Counted from the first letter of the stretch, positions 24,454 to 32,808 are shown. The stretch is DNA of 64,000 bases from Chromobacterium alkanivorans (GCF_016937655.1 NZ_JAFHKL010000006.1:124001-188000); one strand, 5' to 3'. Made by a program: numbers and translations. The notes: a model not told the origin generated them from the letters alone.

Positions 24454-24983
24454 TGGGCCTGATCCGATGGGTGTTTCTGGCGGCGGTCAGCCTTGCGCTC
24501 ACCGCCGTTTCTGTTTTGGGTGCGCCACTCCTGGTGTTGCTGGCGGACGATGCTGGCAACCTGCCGCGCTGGTTGTCCTGGCTGCAAACCAGCGACGCGA
24601 CGCTGGACGGTGACCGGTATTGGCGTGACCCGACGGCGCACCCAACCGTCAATCGGCTGCCGCGCTACCTGCGCCGGCTGATCTGGATCTGGCGCAATCC
24701 CGGCGGCGGCTTTGATGAGCGCGTTGCTGGCGTCTCCGTCGGCGGCTCGATGCCACGCCTGGTGCGCGGCAATCCGTGGATCAGCAACATCCCCTTTCGG
24801 CCTGGGTGGTGCTGGGCTCGCGTCGGTCCGGCCTGGATGCTGTACGTGGTCTGGCCAACGCTGCCCGGCCGCTGCCTGCGGTTGTATTGCGGGTGGAAGC
24901 TGATGGGGGCGATCCAGCACCCGGAAGAATCAGACCGGGTGCCGATCGTGCTTACGTTCAACCCGGTAATGCCTATTAAGTAG
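24450..24983 (+). CDS. Unrecognised membrane-anchored phage protein
   Basis: This 177-residue protein starts at ATG 24450 (a second ATG at 24453). It has an N-terminal hydrophobic segment (MMGLIRWVFLAAVSLALTAV) followed by a Trp- and Arg-rich body. The sequence includes WRDPTAHPTVNRLPRYLRRL and a late stretch with paired Trp/Cys. It resembles small membrane proteins found between fibre and lysis genes in some phages, but no family is certain. Possible roles are lysis, exclusion or fibre-related functions. The gene is placed in a tightly packed operon, so its reality is well supported. Confidence 0.6.
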   Translation: MMGLIRWVFLAAVSLALTAVSVLGAPLLVLLADDAGNLPRWLSWLQTSDATLDGDRYWRDPTAHPTVNRLPRYLRRLIWIWRNPGGGFDERVAGVSVGGSMPRLVRGNPWISNIPFRPGWCWARVGPAWMLYVVWPTLPGRCLRLYCGWKLMGAIQHPEESDRVPIVLTFNPVMPIK

Positions 24984-25001
24984 GGCCGCATCTCGCGGCC
25001 C
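24983..25001 (+). other. Short hairpin between late genes
   Basis: GGGCCGC (24983-24989) pairs with GCGGCCC (24995-25001) around ATCTC. There is no clean T-run, so it may be a stability element or weak attenuator ahead of the lysis genes. Confidence 0.45.
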
Positions 25002-25051
25002 TTCGCCTTTATTGCCCGCTGCTCGCGGGTGCTCTCATTCAAGGGAACCTC

Positions 25052-25540
25052 ATGACCCACATCGTCCGGCGCCGCGTGGCGCTGTTTTTTATTGCACTGG
25101 CCTCTGGTTTTGTCGCGTTGTTGGCGTTCCGTTCGCTTGTTGTCGCCGCTGCGGCGGCTGTGTGGGCTGGCCTGTCCGCGCAGGCCATCGCTGGGGCCGT
25201 TGGTGCGGGTAAAGCCGGGGTTGCCGCTGGTGGGGCGCATGTGCCAGCACTCGTCGGCGCACTAATGGGCGCGGCCCTGCAGTTGTTGCAGCTCAAGGCG
25301 CGTCCACTCCCCGAGCGCATCGTTATCACCCTGGTGTCGTTCGTGGCTGCCTATTTTGGCGGCGTGGCCGGCGCCGAGCGCTGGGGGCTTGAATCCGGCT
25401 GGGTGGGGGTGATCGGCACCGCCGCCGCATATCTGGCCGTGCCGTTGCTCGATGCCGCTCGGGCGATGCTGGGGGATATTGGGTGGCTGAAACGGTTGGT
25501 CAGCGCGCGTATTGGTGTGTCTGAAACGCCCCCGCAGTAA
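25052..25540 (+). CDS. Putative holin or lysis-region membrane protein
   Basis: ATG 25052 follows AAGGGAACC. The 162-residue protein has three or four hydrophobic segments: ALFFIALASGFVALLAF at the N-terminus, a following Ala-rich stretch, then IVITLVSFVAAYFGGVAGA and WVGVIGTAAAYLAVPLLDA. The short C-terminal tail is basic (KRLVSARIG). It directly precedes the endolysin gene, the usual position of a holin, which permeabilises the inner membrane. The sequence does not show an identified holin family. Confidence 0.55.
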   Translation: MTHIVRRRVALFFIALASGFVALLAFRSLVVAAAAAVWAGLSAQAIAGAVGAGKAGVAAGGAHVPALVGALMGAALQLLQLKARPLPERIVITLVSFVAAYFGGVAGAERWGLESGWVGVIGTAAAYLAVPLLDAARAMLGDIGWLKRLVSARIGVSETPPQ

Positions 25541-25614
25541 TCCGCTGAATTCCAGTCGGCCCATCAAGGCCGCTGCCAAGGTCTGGCGCTGCTGCTGCGG
25601 CGCTTTTCTCTGTC

Positions 25615-25636
25615 CCCGCCCATGAGGCGGGTTTTT
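25615..25636 (+). terminator. Hairpin with T-run before the endolysin gene
   Basis: CCCGCC (25615-25620) pairs with GGCGGG (25626-25631) around CATGA, followed by TTTTT. It is terminator-like but located just before the endolysin start, so it may set the level of lysis-gene expression. Confidence 0.6.
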
Positions 25637-25649
25637 CATGGAGTCAAGA

Positions 25650-26102
25650 ATGTTGGGACAAGATGCCCTGAAGATCGCCGCCACTCAGCTTGGCGTAACC
25701 GAGCAGCCGCGCGGTAGCAACGACGGCCCGCAGGTGCGCGACTACCTCGCCAGTGTAAAGCTCGGCCCGGGCTACGCCTGGTGCATGGCCTTCGTGTACT
25801 GGTGCACGGCCAAGGTCTGCGCTGATCTGCACCAGGCTAACCCACTGCTGCAAACCGCCGGCGTTATGCGTCAGTGGAACGAGCGGCCGGCGCTGCGTGT
25901 CTCCACCCCGCTGCCGGGTGACGTGTTCATCATGGATTTCGGCAAGGGGCAGGGGCATACCGGTTTTGTCGAGAAGGTGCTGCCGGATGGTCGCATCCAG
26001 ACCGTCGAGGGTAATACCAACGGAGACGGGAGCCGTGAGGGTTACGCCGTCTGCCGGCGCATCCGCGCCGCATCGTCCATCAAAGGCTATCTGAGGGTCT
26101 GA
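25650..26102 (+). CDS. CHAP-domain endolysin
   Basis: This 150-residue lysis enzyme has a CHAP amidase/endopeptidase domain. The nucleophile Cys45 is in GYAWCMAF, His103 in GQGHTGFVEKV and the third polar position lies in EGNTN (Asn122/Asn124). The N-terminal DALKIAATQLGVTEQP is typical of these enzymes. No separate cell-wall-binding domain and no signal peptide are seen, so it would need the holin to reach the wall. ATG 25650 was chosen since GGAG lies seven bases upstream; ATG 25638 would add only four residues. Confidence 0.88.
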   Translation: MLGQDALKIAATQLGVTEQPRGSNDGPQVRDYLASVKLGPGYAWCMAFVYWCTAKVCADLHQANPLLQTAGVMRQWNERPALRVSTPLPGDVFIMDFGKGQGHTGFVEKVLPDGRIQTVEGNTNGDGSREGYAVCRRIRAASSIKGYLRV

Positions 26103-26104
26103 CT

Positions 26105-26503
26105 ATGTTGGAACGTATCATGCCGTGGCTGATCGGCCTGGGCTTGCTGGCGCTGTCGCACGGGCTGGCGTATTGGTCCGGCAGTGCCGTGAAGGAAGCC
26201 GAATACCAGCGGCAGGCAGTTAAAGCCGAGCGCGACAACGCTGTGGCTGGGTTGGCTGAATTTGCGGCCGAGGCGAATCGCCTGCAGGGGCTGTCTGCTG
26301 GTCTGGATCAGCGCATCAACAAACTGGCCGAAGTGCGGCCAACCATCGTGGAGCGATACACTCGTGAAACCGTTAAAACGCCTCTGCCTGCTGATTGTCG
26401 TATCAGCCCTGAGCGCCTGCGCATCATCAATGATGCCATCACGGCTGCCAACGCCGCCGCAGCCGGTGCCGGCAAACCTGCAACGGCAGTGCCCGCCGAT
26501 TGA
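26105..26503 (+). CDS. Rz-like i-spanin
   Basis: This 132-residue protein has an N-terminal transmembrane segment (MPWLIGLGLLALSHGLAYW) followed by a long helical periplasmic part (AEYQRQAVKAERDNAVAGLA) and a Pro-containing C-terminal tail. It matches Rz-type inner-membrane spanins, which with the Rz1 lipoprotein fuse inner and outer membranes at the last step of lysis. The gene for Rz1 lies inside its 3' half in the +1 frame. Spacing after the endolysin is two bases. Confidence 0.82.
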   Translation: MLERIMPWLIGLGLLALSHGLAYWSGSAVKEAEYQRQAVKAERDNAVAGLAEFAAEANRLQGLSAGLDQRINKLAEVRPTIVERYTRETVKTPLPADCRISPERLRIINDAITAANAAAAGAGKPATAVPAD

Positions 26504-26630
26504 TACAGTCAATACCGGCGACTGGGATGTGCTGACCGGCGCCTATCTTAAACTGATACTGGATTACGGGGAGTGCGCGGCTCGTGTGTTGAAACAGGGT
26601 GAAGCTCTGAACGGTTTGCCTGGTGGTTAG
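26364..26630 (+). CDS. Rz1-like o-spanin lipoprotein, embedded in Rz
   Basis: In a second frame inside Rz, GTG at 26364 starts an 88-residue protein with a signal peptide (KRLCLLIVVSALSAC). A lipobox LSAC places the lipidated Cys at residue 19. The mature part is Pro-rich near the N-terminus (RLPTPPQPVP), a hallmark of Rz1-type o-spanins. The frame runs 127 bases past the Rz stop, so its C-terminal part is not constrained by Rz. A GGAG lies about ten bases upstream. Nested Rz/Rz1 is well known in lambda. Confidence 0.8.
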   Translation: MKPLKRLCLLIVVSALSACASSMMPSRLPTPPQPVPANLQRQCPPIDTVNTGDWDVLTGAYLKLILDYGECAARVLKQGEALNGLPGG

Positions 26631-26639
26631 AACTAAAAG

Positions 26640-26681
26640 AGAGGCTCCAGCTGTCTTCAGATGGCTGGGGCTCTATTTTTT
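26640..26681 (+). terminator. Terminator of the lysis cassette
   Basis: The stem AGAG(g)CTCCAGC (26640-26651) with GCTGGGGCTCT (26664-26674) around a 12-base loop, with a one-base bulge, is followed by T-run 26676-26681. It closes the plus-strand late genes. The stop codon of the convergent minus-strand gene (26673-26675) is inside the structure. Confidence 0.75.
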
Positions 26682-27305
26682 GAAATGATTATGTAGCTCT
26701 GGTATTAGGTTCGATTTATCTGGGTTTTTTATGTGTTGCTCTCTTCGTTTTTCTATTATTTCATTGAAGTGATTTTCGAATTCCTCTGTATTTCCCTTTT
26801 GTACTTTAATTAGTTTCTCTCTTATGTTTTCCGCTTTTTTGCAGGCTATGAGCCCATAGTATGCAAGGCGCTCTTCTTCAAATGCGAATGTTTCTTCTGT
26901 GTCTGCCCATGCAAACCATTGGCTAGATATCCATTCGTGCGCAGTGTTGAAGAAAGTTGGCAGTGATTTTATTTCGGCAACAAATTTGATTGGTAATTCT
27001 TGCCAATCGGGGTTTGAGGAAAAATCAAGTTCCACTGTGCCAATGTTGTCCAGCTTTCGTTCGTCGTGAAATTCTGCCCTTTCTCTTAGTCCATCGTATA
27101 TATCGTATAGCTGGGCGTCGCATTTCTTTGCAAAAACCTCTAGGTCATTTGCTATCGCAAGATATGTGTGACTTATTTTTTGCTGATGCTTTCGCGTTTC
27201 CTTTTTGTGGTCAATGTATTTGGAGAGTGCATTCCATATAGCATTCACTAGTGCGCTAATAAGTGCGCTTGATAGTATCAAAACAATCCAGTTTGGTTCT
27301 GTCAT
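26673..27305 (-). CDS. AT-rich accessory protein with one membrane anchor
   Basis: This 210-residue protein starts at ATG 27305; a TTG at 27323 is less likely. The N-terminus has one transmembrane segment (WIVLILSSALISALVNAIW) followed by a basic stretch (HKKETRKHQQK). The rest is a soluble helical domain with charged residues, ending near HNHFKK. No known domain was recognised. The codons are clearly AT-rich compared with both neighbours, and the gene runs against the late operon. Such isolated low-GC genes beside integrase often encode superinfection exclusion, phage defence or lysogenic conversion functions; this is inference. Confidence 0.6.
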   Translation of the reverse strand: MTEPNWIVLILSSALISALVNAIWNALSKYIDHKKETRKHQQKISHTYLAIANDLEVFAKKCDAQLYDIYDGLRERAEFHDERKLDNIGTVELDFSSNPDWQELPIKFVAEIKSLPTFFNTAHEWISSQWFAWADTEETFAFEEERLAYYGLIACKKAENIREKLIKVQKGNTEEFENHFNEIIEKRREQHIKNPDKSNLIPELHNHFKK

Positions 27306-27393
27306 TTTCTTGATTGTTGCCAATAGGTGTTGTGTTGTTTTTTCTAGGGATGGTCTTTCAGCGGCAGGTCTTGCTCGTGTTTCCTGACGTAGT

Positions 27394-28653
27394 CTAGGTG
27401 GTAGCCTGCAGCGGCGGCGTCTGTTCTCCAGTTGCCACTTTGTCCAGATAGTCCGCCCAGCACTGGAGCATTTTCCGGCGCTCCTCCAGGTATTTGGCCC
27501 GGTTATATGCCGCGCGTACTTTATTTGGCTCCTTGTGCGATAGCTGGCGCTCGATGGCGTCTGGGTTGAAGCCAGCCTCGTTCAATATTGTAGATGCAGT
27601 CGCGCGGAAACCATGGGTGACAACATGGCCATGTGCCTTATTGTTGCCGCCGTATCCCATGCGCTCATACGCCTTTAGCGGCGTTGCTTCGCTCATATGG
27701 TTCTTGCGATAGCGGAAGCTTGGGAATACGTAGTTGCTGTCCTCTAGCTTGAACGCCTGCAACTGGCGGAAAATTTCAATGGCTTGGCGGGGGAGGGGGA
27801 CGATATGCGCGCTGGCATTTGCCATCAGTTTGCGCTTCAGCTTCCGTGTTTCCGGTGGGATTTCCCAGACGCCAGCCTCAAGGTCTATGTGATCCCATTC
27901 CGCGCGCACGGTTTCGCCTATGCGGGTAAACAAGATCATGATGAGTTGTACCAGGTACTTGGTTTGCAGGGTGATGCGATCGGTGGTTGCCAGGGTATCA
28001 AGGAACGCTGGTAAGTCTTCCTGCTCCAGTGCTGGCTGAGGGGCTGATACTGGCGAAATAAACTCGTCCACCAGTGCCGCCGCAGGGTTGGATGATACGC
28101 GGCCGGTCACTTCCGCCCGCCGGAAAATTGCGCTGCATCGCTCGCGCAGGCGCTTGGTTGTATCGTGCAAGCCCAGCTGCTCGACTTTCCGCAGCTCCAG
28201 CATTAACTCCATGGCTGTGATCTGGGCGATTGGGCGGTCGCCCAGGGCCGGGAAGAGGTACATCTCAAGACTACGGAGCACGGCGGCGGCATGTCGTGGC
28301 GCCCACTCTGCGGCCATTTTTTCGTGCCACTCCATGGTCACGGCCCTAAAGCTCGATGCGGCCTCTATGATCTGATCCCGCTTGACCGCCTTTTTTTTCT
28401 CGCCTGGGTCAACGCCATCGGCAAGCAGGCGACGTGCGGCATCCTTTTTTTGGCGGGCCTCCTTGATTGATACCTCCGGATACACGCCGATAGCCAGGGA
28501 CTTCTCTTTGCCGCCAAACCGGTACTTCAGGCGCCAGTACTTCGCGCCGGTTGGCATTACCCACACATAAAGGCCTTGCCCGTCTGGCACCTTCAGCGGC
28601 TTGCCATCAGCTCGCGGGCTAAGGCTGTCTATCGCTACCTTCGTCAACGCCAT
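27394..28653 (-). CDS. int: P4-type tyrosine integrase
   Basis: This 419-residue site-specific recombinase carries the P4-integrase N-terminal arm (MALTKVAIDSLSPRADGKPL, then GAKYWRLKYRFGGKEKSLA), a core-binding domain (about 100-200) and the catalytic domain. The active residues are Arg244 (TRIGE), His347-x2-Arg350 (THGFRAT), His373 (LSHKE) and probable nucleophile Tyr383 (AAYNRA). ATG 28653 has AAGGGGAC just upstream; an in-frame ATG 13 codons earlier is less likely. It faces away from the host lysS side with its start nearest the attachment site. Confidence 0.93.
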   Translation of the reverse strand: MALTKVAIDSLSPRADGKPLKVPDGQGLYVWVMPTGAKYWRLKYRFGGKEKSLAIGVYPEVSIKEARQKKDAARRLLADGVDPGEKKKAVKRDQIIEAASSFRAVTMEWHEKMAAEWAPRHAAAVLRSLEMYLFPALGDRPIAQITAMELMLELRKVEQLGLHDTTKRLRERCSAIFRRAEVTGRVSSNPAAALVDEFISPVSAPQPALEQEDLPAFLDTLATTDRITLQTKYLVQLIMILFTRIGETVRAEWDHIDLEAGVWEIPPETRKLKRKLMANASAHIVPLPRQAIEIFRQLQAFKLEDSNYVFPSFRYRKNHMSEATPLKAYERMGYGGNNKAHGHVVTHGFRATASTILNEAGFNPDAIERQLSHKEPNKVRAAYNRAKYLEERRKMLQCWADYLDKVATGEQTPPLQATT

Positions 28654-28760
28654 CATGTCCCCTTGCATGCGTGGGGGTATCCGATTTTTCATATCCCCCC
28701 ATAAGTCCCCCCTAATTGCATCGGTTTGGGGTATTCAGCCCCGGACTGTACCGGACATAA
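28654..28760. other. Probable right prophage boundary (att site not resolved)
   Basis: Between the integrase start and the lysS terminator lie 107 bases with poly-C runs (28695-28712) and no gene or tRNA. The transition from prophage to host must be in or near this stretch. The matching left att site is outside the window, so no repeated core can be identified. Confidence 0.45.
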
Positions 28761-28761
28761 A

Positions 28762-28793
28762 AAAGCCGCGCAACCCAATGATTGCGCGGCTTT
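28762..28793 (-). terminator. lysS terminator
   Basis: A perfect 12-bp stem (AAAGCCGCGCAA at 28762-28773 with TTGCGCGGCTTT at 28782-28793) closes an 8-base loop. On the minus strand it ends in a T-run, so it terminates lysS. It is probably the first host sequence to the right of the prophage. Confidence 0.85.
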
Positions 28794-28820
28794 CCGGTTT
28801 TCAGCTTACGGCTTAGGACT

Positions 28821-30326
28821 TTATTCGGGTCTCATCTGCGGGAACAGGATGACGTCGCGGATGGACGGCGCGTCGGTCAGCAGCATCACCAGGCGGTCGA
28901 TGCCGATGCCGCAACCGCCGGTCGGCGGCAGGCCGTATTCCATCGCGCGGATGTAGTCGGCGTCGTAATGCATCGCTTCGTCGTCGCCGGCGTCCTTTTG
29001 CGCCACCTGGGACAGGAAGCGCGCGGCCTGGTCTTCCGGATCGTTCAACTCGGAGTAGCCGTTGGCGTGCTCGCGGCCGACGATGAACAGTTCGAAGCGC
29101 TCGGTCAGACCCGGCTTGCTGTCGGAGCCGCGCGCCAGCGGGGACACTTCCACCGGGTAGTCGATGATGAAGGTCGGGTTCCACAGCAGGCTCTCGGCGC
29201 ACTCTTCAAACAGCGCCAGCTGCAGGCTGCCCAGGCCAGGCGCCGGCGGCAGCTTGCCGCCCAGACGCTTGATCTCGGAGGCCACCCAGGCCGCGTCGTC
29301 CAGTTGCGCGTCGGTGTATTGCGGGTTGTAGTGCTTGATCGCGCCGACGATGGTGAAGCGGTCGAAAGGCTTGCCCAGGTCCACTTCCTTGCCCTGATAG
29401 CTGACGGTGGTGGAGCCGCAGGACACCAGCGCGCATTCGCGGATGATGGTTTCGGTCATCTCCATCATGCGCTGGTAATCGCTGTAGGCCTCGTAGAACT
29501 CGATCATGGTGAACTCGGGGTTGTGGCGGGTGCTCATCCCCTCGTTGCGGAAGTTGCGGTTGATCTCGAACACGCGTTCCAGGCCGCCGACCACCAGGCG
29601 CTTCAGGTACAGCTCCGGCGCGATGCGCAGGTACAAGGGCATGTCCAGCGCATTGTGGTGGGTGACGAAAGGCTTGGCCGCGGCGCCGCCCGGGATCGGG
29701 TGCATCATCGGGGTTTCCACTTCCAGATAGCCTTCGCCCACCATCACGTCGCGCACCTTCTGGATGATCTTGGAGCGCTTGATGAAAGTCTGGCGGCTAT
29801 CCTCGTTCATGATCAGGTCGGCGTAGCGCTGACGGTACTTGGTTTCCTGATCGGTGATGCCGTGGAATTTTTCCGGCAGCGGACGGATGTTCTTGGACAG
29901 CAGGCGCACTTCGCTGGCCTGCACCGTCAGCTCGCCGGTCTTGGTCTTGAACAGGGTGCCCTTGACGGCGACGATGTCGCCCAGATCCCAGTGCTTGAAC
30001 TCGGCGTGCGCGTTTTCGCCCACGCCGTCATTGGAGATATAGGCCTGGATGCGACCGCTGCCGTCTTGCAGCGTGGCGAAACTGGCCTTGCCCATCACAC
30101 GTTTCAACATCATGCGGCCGGCGACGGCAACCTCGATCTTCTCGGCTTCCAGCGCTTCTTTTTCCTTGCCGGCGTGCGCGTCCTGCAAGGCTTGCGCGAA
30201 GTGGCTGCGCTTGAAGTCGTTGGGGAAGGCGATGCGTTGTTCGCGGATGCTCTTCAGCTTCTGGCGGCGTTCCGCCATGATCTGGTTTTCGTCCTGGCTG
30301 GGCGATGCTTGCTCGTGTTCAGACAT
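28821..30326 (-). CDS. lysS: Lysyl-tRNA synthetase, class II
   Basis: This enzyme charges tRNA-Lys with lysine in the cytoplasm using ATP. The 501-residue product has an N-terminal OB-fold anticodon-binding domain ([12 protein letters not shown], then [20 protein letters not shown]). The class II core has motif 2 around [19 protein letters not shown] and motif 3 [20 protein letters not shown]. Length matches E. coli LysS. ATG 30326 ([10 protein letters not shown]) has GGAG upstream; a TTG 18 bases earlier is rejected. It follows prfB by 70 bases on the same strand, a common prfB-lysS operon. Confidence 0.97.
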   Translation of the reverse strand: MSEHEQASPSQDENQIMAERRQKLKSIREQRIAFPNDFKRSHFAQALQDAHAGKEKEALEAEKIEVAVAGRMMLKRVMGKASFATLQDGSGRIQAYISNDGVGENAHAEFKHWDLGDIVAVKGTLFKTKTGELTVQASEVRLLSKNIRPLPEKFHGITDQETKYRQRYADLIMNEDSRQTFIKRSKIIQKVRDVMVGEGYLEVETPMMHPIPGGAAAKPFVTHHNALDMPLYLRIAPELYLKRLVVGGLERVFEINRNFRNEGMSTRHNPEFTMIEFYEAYSDYQRMMEMTETIIRECALVSCGSTTVSYQGKEVDLGKPFDRFTIVGAIKHYNPQYTDAQLDDAAWVASEIKRLGGKLPPAPGLGSLQLALFEECAESLLWNPTFIIDYPVEVSPLARGSDSKPGLTERFELFIVGREHANGYSELNDPEDQAARFLSQVAQKDAGDDEAMHYDADYIRAMEYGLPPTGGCGIGIDRLVMLLTDAPSIRDVILFPQMRPE

Positions 30327-30396
30327 GTTCACTCCGTAATTCAATGCAATGGCTGTTGGCCGCCGCGCGGGCGGCCGGGTTAAGCGGGTTTTAGGC

Positions 30397-31504
30397 TCAG
30401 ACGCCCTGTTTCAGGCTGGCTTCGATGAATCCGTCCAGGTCGCCGTCCATGACGCCCTTGATGTTGCCCACTTCGTAGCTGGTGCGCAGGTCCTTGATGC
30501 GGGACTGGTCGAAGACGTAGGAACGGATCTGGTGGCCCCAGCCCACATCGGTCTTGGTGTCTTCCAGCGCCTGCTTGGCCTCGTTGCGCTTTTTCAGTTC
30601 CAGCTCGTACAGCTTGGCGCGCAGCATCTGCATCGCTTCGTCGCGGTTGCGATGCTGGGAGCGGTCGTTCTGGCACTGCACCACGATCCCGGTGGGATTG
30701 TGGGTGATGCGCACGGCGGAGTCGGTCTTGTTGATGTGCTGACCGCCGGCGCCGGAGGCGCGGTAGGTGTCGACGCGCAAATCGGCCGGATTGATGTCGA
30801 TCTCGAAGCTGTCGTCCACTTCCGGGTAGACGAAGACCGAGGAGAACGAGGTGTGGCGGCGCGCGTTGGAGTCGAACGGCGACACGCGCACCAGGCGATG
30901 CACGCCCACTTCCGAGCGCAGCAGGCCGTAGGCGTATTCGCCGCTGATCTTCAGCGTGGCGCTGGTGATGCCGGCCACTTCACCTTCGGACTCTTCCAGC
31001 ACTTCCACGCTGAAGCCCTTGCGCTCGGCGTAGCGGATGTACATGCGCAGCAGCATGCCGGCCCAGTCCTGAGCCTCGGTGCCGCCGGCGCCGGCCTGGA
31101 TGTCCAGGAAGCAGTTGTTCGGGTCCATCGGGTCGTGGAACATCCGGCGGAATTCCAGCTGCGCGAGCTTGGCTTCGGCGGTGTCCAGGTCGGCCTGCAC
31201 GGCCAGGATGGTGTCGTCGTCGTTTTCGGCGCGGCCCATCTCGAACAATTCGGCGCTGTCGCTGACCATGGCGCCGATCTCGTCGATCACCAGCACCACG
31301 TCTTCCAGCTGTTTGCGCTCGCGGCCCAGCTCCTGGGCGCGCTTGGGGTCGTTCCAGATGTCCGGATCTTCGGTCAGGCGGGAAACTTCTTCCAGACGGT
31401 CTTTTTTACCGTCGTAGTCAAAGATACCCCCGGATGTCGGCGCCACGGGTGGCCAGGTCGTCGATCTTGGCCGCGATTTGGTTCAGTACTTCGACTTCAA
31501 TCAT
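30397..31504 (-). CDS. prfB: Peptide chain release factor 2 with programmed +1 frameshift
   Basis: RF2 recognises UGA and UAA stops and releases the finished peptide. The first 28 codons run from ATG 31504 ([20 protein letters not shown]) to CTT, where an in-frame TGA (31420-31418) stops translation unless the ribosome shifts +1. The second frame continues from GAC at 31419 for 340 codons, giving about 368 residues. The anticodon-mimicking SPF ([12 protein letters not shown]) and catalytic GGQ ([10 protein letters not shown]) motifs are both present. Cotranscription with lysS is likely. An annotation starting at an internal ATG or GTG would lose the N-terminus. Confidence 0.96.
31418..31431 (-). 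other. prfB programmed +1 frameshift site
   Basis: On the minus strand GGGGG (31431-31427) is followed by TATCTT and TGAC, the same arrangement as the canonical bacterial prfB shift site: an internal Shine-Dalgarno three bases before CTT-TGA, the latter being the poorly terminated TGA-C. It allows autoregulation by RF2 level. Confidence 0.93.
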
Positions 31505-31569
31505 GCTCAACTCCAAATGGCAGTCTGTTAAATATAGGCAGTCGGGAAATCGGGTCTTGATCAAAGACA

Positions 31570-31597
31570 AAAAAGCGCACCGTAAGGTGCGCTTTTG
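31570..31597. terminator. Bidirectional terminator after mdh
   Basis: AAAAGCGCACC (31571-31581) pairs with GGTGCGCTTTT (31586-31596 region) around GTAA. A-rich and T-rich flanks give T-runs on both strands. It ends mdh transcription on the minus strand and separates it from prfB. Confidence 0.8.
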
Positions 31598-31617
31598 CTG
31601 AAAAGACTTGGGATGGA

Positions 31618-32598
31618 TCAGCCAAACAGGTGAGCGATGGCGGCGCGCTCTTCTTCCAGTTCGGCCAGGGTGAAGTTCATCCGCTCGCGGCTGAACTCGT
31701 CGATTTCCAGACCTTGCACAATCTTGTATTCGCCATTTTCGCATACAACCGGGAAGCCGTACATCACGCCTTCCGGGATGCCGTAGGAGCCGTCGGACGG
31801 AATGCCCATGGTCACCCATTTGCCCTGGCTGCCCAGCACCCAGTCGTGGACGTGGTCGATGGCGGCGTTGGCGGCGGAGGCGGCGGAGGACAGGCCGCGC
31901 GCTTCGATGATGGCGGCGCCGCGCTTGCCCACGGTGGGCAGGAATACGTCGCGGTTCCAGGCTTCGTCGTTGATCATCGGCTTGACCGGCTGGCCGTCGA
32001 TGCTGGCGAAGCGGTAGTCGGCGTACATGGTCGGCGAGTGGTTGCCCCATACCGCCAGCTTCTCGATGGCGGCCACCGGCTTGCCGGTTTTGGCGGCGAT
32101 CTGGGACAGCGCGCGGTTGTGGTCAAGACGCAACATGGCGGTGAAGTTTTTCGGATTCAGGTCCGGAGCGGACTTCATCGCGATCCAGGCGTTGGTGTTG
32201 GCCGGGTTGCCCACCACCAGCACTTTCACGTCGCGGGCGGCGTGGTCGTTCAGCGCCTTGCCCTGCACTGTGAAGATGGCGCCGTTGGCTTCCAGCAGAT
32301 CCTTGCGCTCCATGCCCTTGCTGCGCGGGCGGGCGCCCACCAGCAGCGCGACCTTGACGTCCTTGAAGGCCACGTTCGGGTCGTCGGTGGCGACCATGCC
32401 GGCCAACAGCGGGAAGGCGCAGTCTTCCAGTTCCATCATCACGCCCTTGAGGGCGGTTTGCGCTTGCGGCAGGTCCAGCAGTTGCAGGATGACCGGTTGA
32501 TCCTTGCCGAGCATTTCGCCGCTGGCAATGCGGAACAGCAGACTGTAGCCGATCTGGCCGGCTGCGCCGGTGACGGCGACGCGAACGGGAGCTTTCAT
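31618..32598 (-). CDS. mdh: Malate dehydrogenase (NAD-dependent)
   Basis: It oxidises malate to oxaloacetate with NAD+ in the TCA cycle. The 326-residue protein has the Rossmann motif [20 protein letters not shown] at the N-terminus, the [14 protein letters not shown] and [11 protein letters not shown] segments of the cytosolic-MDH-like bacterial family, and the catalytic His in [20 protein letters not shown] precedes ATG 32598. It is divergent from the GntR regulator gene, with a palindrome between them, so it may be that regulator's target. Confidence 0.96.
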   Translation of the reverse strand: MKAPVRVAVTGAAGQIGYSLLFRIASGEMLGKDQPVILQLLDLPQAQTALKGVMMELEDCAFPLLAGMVATDDPNVAFKDVKVALLVGARPRSKGMERKDLLEANGAIFTVQGKALNDHAARDVKVLVVGNPANTNAWIAMKSAPDLNPKNFTAMLRLDHNRALSQIAAKTGKPVAAIEKLAVWGNHSPTMYADYRFASIDGQPVKPMINDEAWNRDVFLPTVGKRGAAIIEARGLSSAASAANAAIDHVHDWVLGSQGKWVTMGIPSDGSYGIPEGVMYGFPVVCENGEYKIVQGLEIDEFSRERMNFTLAELEEERAAIAHLFG

Positions 32599-32744
32599 TG
32601 GCGGACTCTCCTTTGATGTATCCGATAATGACGATATGCAGATGTTGCTCTGCAGCATTGAATGCTTTTGTGCGGCTGAGTGTAACACGGAGTATAGCCA
32701 AAGTGGCGGGCTAATCCTCATCAGAAAAGCTGATGGCCCGGATA

Positions 32745-32769
32745 AAGTCTTGTATCTTATATAAGACTT
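32745..32769. promoter_or_regulatory. Palindromic operator in the mdh-gntR intergenic region
   Basis: AAGTCTT (32745-32751) and AAGACTT (32763-32769) form an inverted repeat. Inside it lies the perfect palindrome TCTTATATAAGA (32755-32766). It is 40 bases upstream of the GntR start and about 150 bases upstream of mdh. GntR-family dimers bind such symmetric sites, so autoregulation and mdh control are plausible. The symmetry is seen; the binder is inferred. Confidence 0.65.
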
Positions 32770-32808
32770 GTATTTACGCTTGATTTGTTTGGTGATACAA
32801 CAGAGAAC

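Noticed and set aside
28654-28820. tRNA gene as attachment site of the P4-type integrase
   Set aside because: No cloverleaf, CCA end or T-loop consensus (GTTCGA) is seen between the integrase and lysS. The hairpin there is a terminator.
31418-32050. Separate small protein ending in GADIRGYL
   Set aside because: The last 28 codons are the first exon-like part of prfB before the frameshift; the rest is in antisense or out-of-frame mdh sequence.
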